From the NCBI GenBank assembly GCA_001247695.2, contig LGRX02009856.1, positions 1-19,273 of the forward strand: a stretch of DNA of 19,273 nt, in the 5' to 3' direction. The notes under the pieces are model-generated. The model saw only the letters and a list, made by a program, of their open reading frames with translations, was not told the DNA's origin and searched no databases. The stretch is from Cymbomonas tetramitiformis (lineage: Eukaryota > Chlorophyta > Pyramimonadophyceae > Pyramimonadales > Pyramimonadaceae). This document shows positions 7,832 to 16,337 of the stretch, in pieces. The translations under genes were made by a program, and so were the position numbers. Position 1 is the stretch's first letter. Each line of letters begins with the position of its first letter.

Positions 7832-9223
7832 ATGGCAGAAGCAGAAGATCCAGATATTCCACCCATCAATGCAGATCCGTCTACATGGTTCTTTGACATC
7901 TTAGGCTCATATGATGCATACAGTCGTTTCAAGATCCCGAAATGGCACGCTGGTTATGATAATACCCAGACCAGATTCGACAAGATAGGGTTCTTCGACA
8001 ATATCAGCCGAATGAAGCCTGATATGAGCAGATATCGAGATCCTGAAAACGAGCCTCAGGAACCAGATGAAGAATATACTGCAGACAATCCTCCAATGAT
8101 TTTCACAGATCCAGATACAGCACCAGCACCATCTCCATCCAGTTTGGTTCCCAAAGTGAAAATGGCACCACCAAACCAGTACAAATCAGGAATGGACGCA
8201 GAGGTTTGGTTGGAAACCGTGGATAGATACTTCCAATTCACGTATCCAGGAGTTCCAGATAAAGACTTGATCACAGTTTTCCTGACCTTCATACAGAATA
8301 ATGATCGACACTATTTCCAGGTCGTGGCAAATCAACCAGATGCCACATTTGCAGGAATCAGAGGGATTTTCCTCAGACAGTTTGGTAACCCCCATAAAAG
8401 ATCAGTGGCTAAAAAACACCTAATGTCACTGAAACAGGAAAACCAGACTTTTTCAGATTATCTACGCACATTCACTTCACTGGCTGCACTGGCAGCAGTT
8501 GAACTGGAAGATGTGTTGATAAAGGACAGATTCGTCAACAGCGTAGATCCGGAACTTCGCAGACAGTTTCATTTACGATTCCTGACAGAGACAGAAAGGA
8601 ATAATATGTCGTGGTCACTAACCACACAGATATTGCTCGACTTGAACTATGTCGTTCATTCGAAGCAATCAGAGACTCTTCATTATCGAGGGCAGAAGGA
8701 ACAGTCATCTGGAGGGCCAGCCAAAAAGGATAAGGACAGAGGACGTGGCAATAAGCCATATGACAGATCCAAAAATCAGAATTGGAAACAGAATGACAGT
8801 CAGAAGTCCAATCAGAATAGGAATAAAGGAAAAAGTGGCAAAGGCAAGGGAAAAGGAAAAGGAAAAGGACAATCACAGAAACAGAATCAGAATAAGACTT
8901 GCCATCGTTGTGATCGACCAGGTCACATCGAGAAGGATTGTTGGGCCACCACTACCAATGATGGAAAGCAGATCAAAGGCAAGCCACCAGCACAGAATCC
9001 CTTTCAGAATCAGAGACAGCCACAGAAGAATCAGGGTGCAAAAGATGGGTCTAACAAACTCATTAACACAATCAACACCCTGGTCAAGGAACTAAAAAAT
9101 CAGCATAGTATCAATGCAGCAGTTGCAACTTCAGATCCAGCAGCTCCAGTTCCAGCAGCTCCAGCTCAGGGAAACTCTCCGGGTACTGCACAAGTACCGG
9201 TGATGAGAGCACCCCGAGGGTAG
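7832..9223 (+). CDS. gag: Gag polyprotein (capsid and nucleocapsid)
   Basis: A 463-residue structural protein that forms the cytoplasmic particle and packages element RNA. The Retrotrans_gag-type capsid region spans roughly residues 115-245, recognised from its pattern of a Trp-containing start (EVWLETVDRYF) and the later LRQFGNPHKRSVAKKHLMSL helices. A very basic Lys/Gly/Gln/Asn-rich stretch (about 290-355) leads into one CCHC zinc knuckle, CHRCDRPGHIEKDC (residues 357-370), which binds nucleic acid. The C-terminus is Pro/Ala rich. The start at 7832 (TTAGATGG) is the first Met of the frame. The last 16 codons overlap the Pol frame and contain the slippery site, so a fraction of ribosomes should continue into Pol. 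The frame has no stops or shifts, which suggests recent activity. Confidence 0.93.
   Translation: MAEAEDPDIPPINADPSTWFFDILGSYDAYSRFKIPKWHAGYDNTQTRFDKIGFFDNISRMKPDMSRYRDPENEPQEPDEEYTADNPPMIFTDPDTAPAPSPSSLVPKVKMAPPNQYKSGMDAEVWLETVDRYFQFTYPGVPDKDLITVFLTFIQNNDRHYFQVVANQPDATFAGIRGIFLRQFGNPHKRSVAKKHLMSLKQENQTFSDYLRTFTSLAALAAVELEDVLIKDRFVNSVDPELRRQFHLRFLTETERNNMSWSLTTQILLDLNYVVHSKQSETLHYRGQKEQSSGGPAKKDKDRGRGNKPYDRSKNQNWKQNDSQKSNQNRNKGKSGKGKGKGKGKGQSQKQNQNKTCHRCDRPGHIEKDCWATTTNDGKQIKGKPPAQNPFQNQRQPQKNQGAKDGSNKLINTINTLVKELKNQHSINAAVATSDPAAPVPAAPAQGNSPGTAQVPVMRAPRG
9169..9198 (+). promoter_or_regulatory. -1 ribosomal frameshift signal joining Gag and Pol
   Basis: The heptamer G GGA AAC (9169-9175) is in the correct phase with the Gag codons CAG GGA AAC. 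A six-base spacer (9176-9181) follows, then a perfect 6-bp stem: GGTACT (9182-9187) pairs with AGTACC (9193-9198) around the loop GCACA. Outer C-G pairs with one bulge may extend it. The Pol frame is -1 to Gag and open from 9109 to 12273. This heptamer is a known retroviral slippery type. No clear pseudoknot partner for the loop was found. Confidence 0.8.
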
Positions 9224-12200
9224 ATCAGCCAGAAAATGCCACTGAAGCAAGTGGCCAGATTGAGAGTATTTCAGAGGAAGTCCTATCCAGACTGACACTA
9301 CAGTTTCAGCAGATGGATAATCCCACAGAAAACATCGCACAGATGCAATCTCAGACAGCACAGCTGAAATCGCAGAAAAAGCTGTTGCTGTATAAGGGGA
9401 AAGTCCATGGACAGAATACTCACATTTTGGTTGATCCAGGAGCCACATCATCTTTTATCGACAGACAATTTGCTTCTCAGCTGGGTATATCACCATCAGA
9501 TTCATCATCATTCTCAGTGGGGTTGGCTGGAGGAAGCCAATTACCCTGTACATCCTATCTTCCCAATGCTACATTCACGCTGGGCAAGTATAAGGATTCA
9601 GTAGATCTCTACATCATTGACATGAAACCATTCACTGTCATTCTGGGTCAAGATTGGTTGGAGAGGAGGAATCCACATATTGACTTTCAGACCAAAAATC
9701 TGACGATCACTAGGAAGCATTCATCAGGCTCCAGTATTCGCACAGTATTGTCCAGAGTTGAGCAGACTCCAGACTCAGATGGCCTTCCTGAAATGGAATT
9801 GGTCAGTGCCACCACTATGAGGAAACATCTCCGTCGCATTCGATCCAGTGGTTCGGCTGAAGAAGCCGTAGCATATCTCTTTTTCCTCTCCGAGGTCGAT
9901 GGTGAATTGGTCTTTGCAGCATCAGACTCAGACACCACAATGGAAGACCCCGAGGTCACAGCAGCACGTGATCAAGTGAGAGAAGACTTTTCAGACGTTT
10001 TCCAAGAGGATCTTCCGGCTGGTCATAGGCCAGAGCGGTTTGAAGGTGGATATCATAGAATCGACATCGAACCTGGACATAAGCCTCCTTCACAGCCAGT
10101 ACGCACCATTCCAGCACCCATGATGGAGGAACTCAAACGGCAAATCATCAAATATGTCGAGTTGGGTATCCTTCGTCCATCATCATCGCCATATGGATGC
10201 CCAATCATTTTCGCTCCTAAGCCAGGGGGAAAGTGGAGGATGTGTTGTGATTATCGTGCCCTGAATAACATCACCATCAAGGACACGTATCCACTACCAC
10301 CACATGACACCCTACTAGAGCAGCTGAAGGGATCAAGATGGTTCAGTAGATTTGATTTCAACCAGTTCTTTCACCAAATCCCCATTCATCCGGATGATAT
10401 ACATAAAACTGCTATTCGCACCAGATACGGTTCTTATGAATGGACAGTTATGCCTTTCGGATTGACCAATGCTCCTGCAACAGCACTTCGTGTAGGAAAT
10501 CGGGCATTTTTCGACTTCATCGACCAGTTCCTTGTCATATTCATGGACGACACTATCGTATACAGTCCAGATTTTGACAGTCATGTGAAGCATGTTCGAC
10601 AGTTCCTCCAGCGTTGCAGAGATCACCAGTTTTTCATCAGGCCTTCCAAGGTGGAGTTGTTCGTTAAATCTATAGATTTTATCGGACATCACATATCTGA
10701 AGCAGGCCTATCCATCATCGAAGACAGGATCAGAGCAGTCATGGCAATTCAGCCTCCAGTGTCTTATGGTCCTACCGTTGGAAAGCAGCCTCTACGCCGT
10801 ATGGCTAAAGATGGCAAGTCATCCCTTCGGTCATTCTTGGGCATGGTTGGTCAATTTAGGAGATTCATACCAAAGTTCTCCAAAGTTGCCGAACCTCTCA
10901 ATCGTCTCCTTAAAGATAATGCAGAATTTGTCTGGGAATCTGAGCAGCAGCAGGCATTTGATAACCTCAAAAGTGCCATCTGTAACGCTCCAGTATTACA
11001 GCTTCCAGATCAGAAACTGCCATCTATTTTGGAGGTCGATGGATCAGGCACACACGTTGGCCAAGTATTACTCCAGGATCAAGGAAAAGGTATGAAGCCA
11101 TGTGGCTATCACAGCGTCACTCTATCCGATACACAGAGACGTTGGCCTATTTCTGAGATCGAGCTATTTGCCATTGTGGAAGGCTTCCGATTCTTTCGCC
11201 ACATCTTGTTGGGAGCTCCTGAGACTATTGTACGCTCAGATCATCAGCCACTGGTTTATTTCCAGACCAAATCCACACTGAGCCCCAAACAGGCACGGTG
11301 GTTGGATGAGCTCTCTGAGTACAACTTCCGTATAGAGCACATTGCTGGCGAGAAGAATAAGGTTGCAGACGCACTCACGCGTATCTCTACACTTTTTGAA
11401 CTTACTGATTGTCTTCAACACATGGACATCAGTGAAGTCATTCCATCCGCAGATCCTACATTCATTGCTCTTATATCTTCTTCATCAGCTCATCAGCTAC
11501 ACGACATCATTATATCCGAATATGATCGTGACACATTTGCACAGACTATTTTGGCTAAGCTGACATCATCGACTTCATCACAGTCAGTCAGCAGCTACAG
11601 CTTCGAGCTCATTCAGGGGTTGATCTATCGTAAGACCATATATGGCAGACAGCTGTACATTCCACCAACAGCTAAAGTCCCCACAGATGACGGTGAGATC
11701 ACACAACTTCGCCACATTCTTCTTCATGAGTGCCACTCAGCCACTATTTCTGGTCATGTAGGCAAAAATCGCATGCTTCATCTTCTGCGTAGCCGGTATT
11801 ATTGGCCAGGAATGACAACGGCAGCTATCAAGTACATTCGGGAGTGCCCCGTTTGTCAGCGCCAGAAAACGAGGCGACACAAGCCTTATGGTCAGGCACA
11901 CATACGATATTCTGTGCCTAAGACAAAATGGCTTGATGTATCTCTTGATTGGATCACTGATCTGCCTATCACCACTAATGGGCACGACAGTATATTTGTG
12001 GTAATGTGCCAATTCTCTCATCGTTGTCATCTCATTCCCTTCAGCATGACCTGGACAGCTCAGCATACTGCTTCTATATATATGCAGCATATCTTCAAGC
12101 TCCATGGTCTTCCGAGGAACATTATCTCAGATCGAGACACCAGATTCACCTCTACATTCTGGCAAACACTGTGGAAATCTACTGGTACGAGATTGTCCAT

Positions 12201-13083
12201 GACATCGTCACACCATCCACAGTCGAATGCTGCCAATGAGAGAAGCCATGCCTTCATTGAGGACATCCTCAGGTAAATTTCAGATTGTTGATTCATGATT
12301 TGATTTCACCATCCTCTGGTTTACAAACTGATTAGTAGCATTTTCATTTTCAGGTGTTGTTGCAATGATACTTCAGCCAATTCGTGGGAGGACAAGTTGC
12401 CTCTGGTGGAGTTTGCAATTAACAATACCGTTTCTGCATCAACTGGTTATTCACCATTTTATCTCGACTCGATGGCGCAACCACTCTCGCCTCATGATCT
12501 GGTTATTACTATTCCGCCAGAAGCTCCTGTTCCAATACAAGAAGCTATTCGAGATCATTTTGACCAGTACTCGGCTGTTCATGCCAACGCGGTAGACAAC
12601 ATTTTCCGAGCAGCAGAAATTAGCCAAGCCAGATTCAATAAGACTCACATGCCTAAGCAGTTTGCAGTTGGGCAGAAAGTTCTTTTACGGACCGAGTTTA
12701 TTCAATGGACTGGTTTGACAGAGGCAGGCAGACACTTTAAGCAGCCATATATTGGGCCGTTCACTATTTCCAAAGTGCTTAGCCATGGACGTGCATACGA
12801 GTTAGATTTCGGAAATCTTGATATCCGTATTCATCCGGTACAGCCTGTTTCCAGATTAGAGCTGTACAATGACTCGATTCAAGCACCTTTGCCTCTGCCA
12901 CAGATGATCACCGAAGAAGGGCAACCACTATTTGAGATATCACATATACTCTCGGATAAGTTCACTAGAGGTGTCAAATACTATTTAGTACGATATGCAG
13001 GCTACGGTCCTGAGCATGACACCTGGGTCAAAGCCACAGAGCTGACCAATGCAGCAGACATTATAGCTGCCTATGAAGGCTAA
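9175..13083 (+). CDS. pol: Pol polyprotein: protease, RT, RNase H, integrase, chromodomain
   Basis: It is read as exons 9175-12272 and 12354-13083 after the -1 shift from Gag; the fusion would be about 1723 residues. The first in-frame Met is at 9313, and residue numbers here count from it. The aspartic protease has D41-P-G with ILGQDWL downstream. RT has D348 and the FMDD box (F410-D413). RNase H has D576, E617, D643 and D686. Integrase has the zinc finger H808, H815, C845, C848 and the triad D879, D940, E976, with exactly 35 residues between D940 and E976. Exon 2 carries VSASTGYSPF, a GPF module (YIGPFTI) and a chromodomain with aromatic positions in YLVRYAGY and DTW. Chromodomains of this group guide insertion to marked chromatin. 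Oddities are DPG for the usual DTG/DSG, an extra segment of about 20 residues after RT, and the intron. Confidence 0.92.
12273..12353 (+). other. 81-bp intron inside the integrase region of pol
   Basis: The pol frame meets TAA at 12274, and more in-frame stops follow. The segment begins GTAAAT after CTCAG and ends in a T-rich tract TTTTCATTTTCAG, with a YTNAY branch-like ACTGATT about 20 bases upstream. Splicing joins AG to GTGTTG and rebuilds a continuous integrase (DILR then CCCND...WEDKLPLVEFA), matching the conserved order in this family. The length is 27 codons, so both flanks are in the same frame. The hexamer TCAGGT occurs at both ends. The alternative is a simple disabling insertion. 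Confidence 0.8.
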
Positions 13084-13477
13084 ACATTATATTAAGCCTT
13101 ATGCCCTTACTTCTTGTAATATATACTAATACATGTCGATCATCTATACAACCTTGCTCTTAATGTTTATCATTATGTTGCATTGAAGCAGGAATTGATC
13201 CTTCCTTGCTAAAGGTGTAGTGAGCCTTGTTCAAAATCATACCCTTGCACAGATACGCACACATACGAGATATCATATCTGTGGATAAATAAAAAACTGC
13301 TAAATGCTACCTTTGCCAAAACCGTGGTTTGTCATCGGATTCTTGGCCAGTCATCCGAAGCTACTGGAAATAATGACTGAGGTAGAAGGAGTTGTGATCC
13401 TAAGTTGTGCTTGACAAACATGACTAAATAAATTTCACATTAGTACGTGGCGAATTCATTCTCACTCATCGCGATAG

Positions 13478-13723
13478 ATGTTCGTCAAAGCGTGCGTACT
13501 GGACAAAAATATTGAGGAGTTGAGCAGACCGGTTAAGGATTATAAGTCCAATTCCGTTAAGCAGGGCCGCTCCGTTTGCATTAAAACAAGCCCCTTTGTT
13601 CGTTTATTATCGAAATCGGGCTCCCCATCACCGCCTAGGATCCTCCAAAGTAGCTTAAGGAGGGGAGGAAGAGTTGGGTGCACTATATCAGGCCGAGAAT
13701 CGTTCGAATATAATTCGTTATAA
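13478..13723 (+). CDS. Small ORF of 81 codons in the 3'UTR (doubtful), second copy
   Basis: The same frame as at 5837-6082, with one silent change (GTA/GTT) and one Leu/Ser change. No domain is recognised. It may simply reflect the high DNA identity of the two 3'UTRs. Confidence 0.15.
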   Translation: MFVKACVLDKNIEELSRPVKDYKSNSVKQGRSVCIKTSPFVRLLSKSGSPSPPRILQSSLRRGGRVGCTISGRESFEYNSL

Positions 13724-14119
13724 TCGTGGGATCATCGATCACGCAAAGGCGACGACGGCTAGCGCAAATAATCCGTAACGTAGACTTCGGATGCTTTGAA
13801 TCGTCTAGCACATACATGATAACGTGTGGATCAATCATTAATCCAGCGTAGGATTGTATCGCGAAAACGCTCTTCATTGAACCTTGGAACGTCACTCAAC
13901 GATACGATTTCCGGAAAGGTGGGCTGCATCCTAAGGACTGTATGGCTAAATGCATAAGGTGAGGGACTAAAGTGGACTCAGTTCCCCCCAATAACCTAAA
14001 AACACCATGAGGGACGCCTCAAATCGGTGTAAGAAGACTGGTACCAGCAAGAAGCGACAACAACAAAGACATCAAAGACATATACAAAGGTATGCCCGTT
14101 GTGAGGTCACAACTCTCTT

Positions 14120-14130
14120 AAGAGGGGAGA
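14120..14130 (+). other. Polypurine tract before the 3' LTR
   Basis: AAGAGGGGAGA, then TC, then TGTCAGGG at 14133. It is identical to the tract at 6465 and is the expected plus-strand primer for reverse transcription. Confidence 0.85.
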
Positions 14131-14149
14131 TCTGTCAGGGTTATGACCG

Positions 14150-14405
14150 ATGACATATGTGTCATACATGTCATACGTGTCATACCTGTCATACATGTCA
14201 TACCATGTCATGTCATGTCATGTCATATATTATTATGACAGTCGGTCATGTCATATATTATTATGACAGTCGGTCATGTCATATATTATTATAACAGTCG
14301 ACAGTATGGTCGATCATGACTGTACAGGTCGAGTCGCGTCATACATTTATGACAGTCGTCAGTACGGTCGACGATGACTGTACATGTCGCCAGATGATTA
14401 TGTCA
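14150..14405 (+). repeat. U3 tandem repeats of the 3' LTR
   Basis: Expanded version of the middle-LTR repeats: more TGTCATAC or TGTCATG units (about 14157-14225), three TATATTATTATGACAGTCG-type units, and the 58-bp pair (14293-14350 and from 14351 on). ATGACA and TGTCAT are inverse complements, so the region can also form hairpins. Confidence 0.75.
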
Positions 14406-14633
14406 TATCATCAGGCATCCCTGTCATCGAGAGTTCGTATGATTGAACTCGAAGATGGCAAAGCAAAGATACATCTTGGAAACAAACCAAGAACCATCTT
14501 TAGCTTTCAGCATGCGCAGAACTCGCATGTGCAGCATGAACGAACTAGTCGTTACTACCATGCTGGTCGTTCAACCTACGTCTCGGGTTCACAACCCAAT
14601 GGCGGTACCATCTAAGATGATGGGTGACGTAGG

Positions 14634-14640
14634 TATAAAA
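14634..14640 (+). promoter_or_regulatory. TATA box of the 3' LTR promoter
   Basis: TATAAAA lies in TGACGTAGGTATAAAAGTG, downstream of a CCAAT box. The context is that of an RNA polymerase II LTR promoter, and transcription would start about 30 bases later, near 14665. The matching site in the middle LTR (6918-6924) reads TACTTAA. Confidence 0.65.
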
Positions 14641-14760
14641 GTGAGGAAGCGTTGTGCTTCAGCAGATCTTCTACGGAGACTGCACTCACAAAATTCCGCT
14701 CATACGTATACTTGCATTGCTGTTCAACTTTGCAGTGTTACTTTTGTATATTGATAATAT

Positions 14761-16337
14761 ATCGCGGCGCTTCGTGTATGTTTAGCCGTAACAGCCAAAC
14801 GCACGACTTCCGCAATCCCTGCACACAACACATCAATCACAGTGGACACCGTTCCGGCCATGAGGCGAAGGAACGTTGAGAAAATTATGAGCAGTGGATG
14901 TCGGCAGCGAGCGCTGTATGCGTTGAGCTAGTCAACGCCAGCGCCAACGGTAATCGTATCCGCGATATCGATGGAAGATAGATTGATTATCTGTTTTAAT
15001 AATCCTGGAAATTAAATTCACGATGACACGCGAGACGATGCGAGACGATATGACCGTCATCGTCACGCTGGTTCAGAATTTTTTCGGGATTGAGACGGAA
15101 ACGACGTGTGAATTCCAGCGCGTATAACCCAAACCCTTCCTTGAGGATAGCATTAAACGATTAGCTTAAAGGTGGGCACGCCCTGTATAGGAAACCGAGG
15201 TCGATGTCAACTTTCTCAAATGAAGATTTCCTCGCGGCTAAGGATATAAAGTGGGGTGCGGCACCTTGAAAAACACGTCTCGGAAATGGATTTCGACCCT
15301 TGGATCAACCACTACGGGCGTTGACCTACCTGGGAAAATGGTCAACGCTCAGGCCTGAGGGAAACCCTAGCCTTGGAAATCTGGATGATTTTTGCGCCTG
15401 CATGTCCTGAACATTTTGGGCCTGTGAAAGGATATATTGTGTTCTTTTATGCTTTGCGAAGTAGAAACAACTCTTGAAGTCACCCAATGTGCCTTGCATC
15501 ACGCGCTCCGCGAAGATGAACAAGGCTTGTTAGGCTATTTCAAGTCCCTCGTATCCGGATGGAAAACGCAAACGAATTCACGTTGCGTTGTGAGCGTGAA
15601 ACCGACACACCACAAGGTATATCACCCAAATATTGCACAGTACTTGCGCAATATTTGGGTGATAGTTGTGCGTTCCAAGTTTGGAGACCAAATTCTCGCA
15701 ATGGCCGCCGGAGCGGCTCAAAAGAATAATTGGTGAAATGCACGATTGAGGTGAGTTGGTACCACGCGGTTACGCATGTCCTCTAGGACTTAAGGGTTTT
15801 AGAAGGTGGGGAACACAGTGGTAGCGTCCAAAAGATCGATTTGTCTCGATTTCAGCGGGAATGAAAAATTGAGAAGCTCGAAAACGAAGCTCCAAGTGCC
15901 ACAAATCGCAACCAAATCTTAAGCATGAGAGCGTAAAACTTGGTTGAGACCATCGCATATGAATGCATATATATTTATGAACTTATGTATACGATATATG
16001 TGTGAAAATGCATACATGCTCGCATTTAAGCAAAGTACAGCATGTGTTTTATGTTGTAGTTCCGCACTGAAACTTTGGCTCTGTTGAGTTTCGCACTGGC
16101 GCAACTCTTCTGAACATTTCTGAACATGATCGCTTCGGAAAGAAATCGAGATCGATCGGGAATTCCGACCACGGTATCCTATACCCTGAGACCGCAACCG
16201 ATGCACTCCACTGCGACTACTGTCGTGTGACACGAGCTAAAAAGCTCCTGTCGACATCACATACAAAGAGATTTTGCCCATCCAGCGAAGGGCGAACCCC
16301 AAACGAAAGAAAATCGGGAGAAATCTATATTGCCGCC
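14761..16337. other. Host intergenic region upstream of the M20D gene
   Basis: No convincing gene was found. Composition is less AT-rich than in the element. Short perfect inverted repeats are present: GCGTTGA/TCAACGC (14920-14938), GCGTTGACC/GGTCAACGC (15318-15348), the palindrome CTCAGGCCTGAG (15348-15359) and the strong hairpin at 15620-15664. An AT-rich part lies at about 15955-16015. The last few hundred bases should hold the promoter and 5'UTR of the M20D gene, but no TATA box stands out. Confidence 0.5.
15620..15664. repeat. Perfect 17-bp inverted repeat (hairpin)
   Basis: The arms TATCACCCAAATATTGC (15620-15636) and its exact reverse complement (15648-15664) flank an 11-base loop. 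It could be a small RNA precursor, the core of a foldback element or a regulatory stem. No flanking target duplication was noticed. Confidence 0.85.

Larger units (their letters stand above)
13084..14132 (+). repeat. 3'UTR of the intact element
   Basis: About 1.05 kb between the chromodomain stop and the LTR. The first 114 bp have no counterpart next to 5553; from 13198 on it repeats 5553-6477. It contains a 17-base purine run (13657-13673), one 22-bp unit (13921-13942), AATAAA-like motifs and the PPT. It is long for a Ty3 element 3'UTR and has no recognised protein. Confidence 0.85.
6478..14760 (+). mobile_element. Nearly intact Ty3/gypsy chromodomain retrotransposon
   Basis: An element of about 8.3 kb: LTR (6478-about 7035), leader, gag (7832-9223), pol (9175-13083, with -1 frameshift entry and one intron), 3'UTR, PPT (14120-14130) and LTR (14133-about 14760). 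The order protease, RT, RNase H, integrase, chromodomain defines a chromovirus of the Ty3/gypsy group (Metaviridae). No envelope gene is present. All catalytic residues that I could place are intact. No tRNA-type primer binding site beginning TGG was found next to the 5' LTR. The target duplication cannot be checked because the LTR on its left belongs to a tandem array. Confidence 0.92.
14133..14760 (+). repeat. 3' LTR of the intact element
   Basis: It aligns with 6478-about 7035. It is about 70 bp longer, chiefly because U3 has more TGTCATAC units and three rather than two TATATTATTATGACAGTCG units. It carries a CCAAT box (CAACCCAATGG, about 14591), a TGACGT motif (about 14625) and a TATA box. 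The right end is uncertain: similarity ends near 14760, with a CA end at 14734 as an alternative. Confidence 0.85.

Noticed and set aside
9094..9100. In-phase A AAA AAT heptamer as the gag-pol frameshift site
   Set aside because: A -1 shift here meets a TAG at 9106-9108, so it cannot lead into Pol. The heptamer at 9169 can.
15437..15736. Open frame of 99 codons upstream of the M20D gene
   Set aside because: No recognisable motif, and it runs through the perfect hairpin. Treated as chance.
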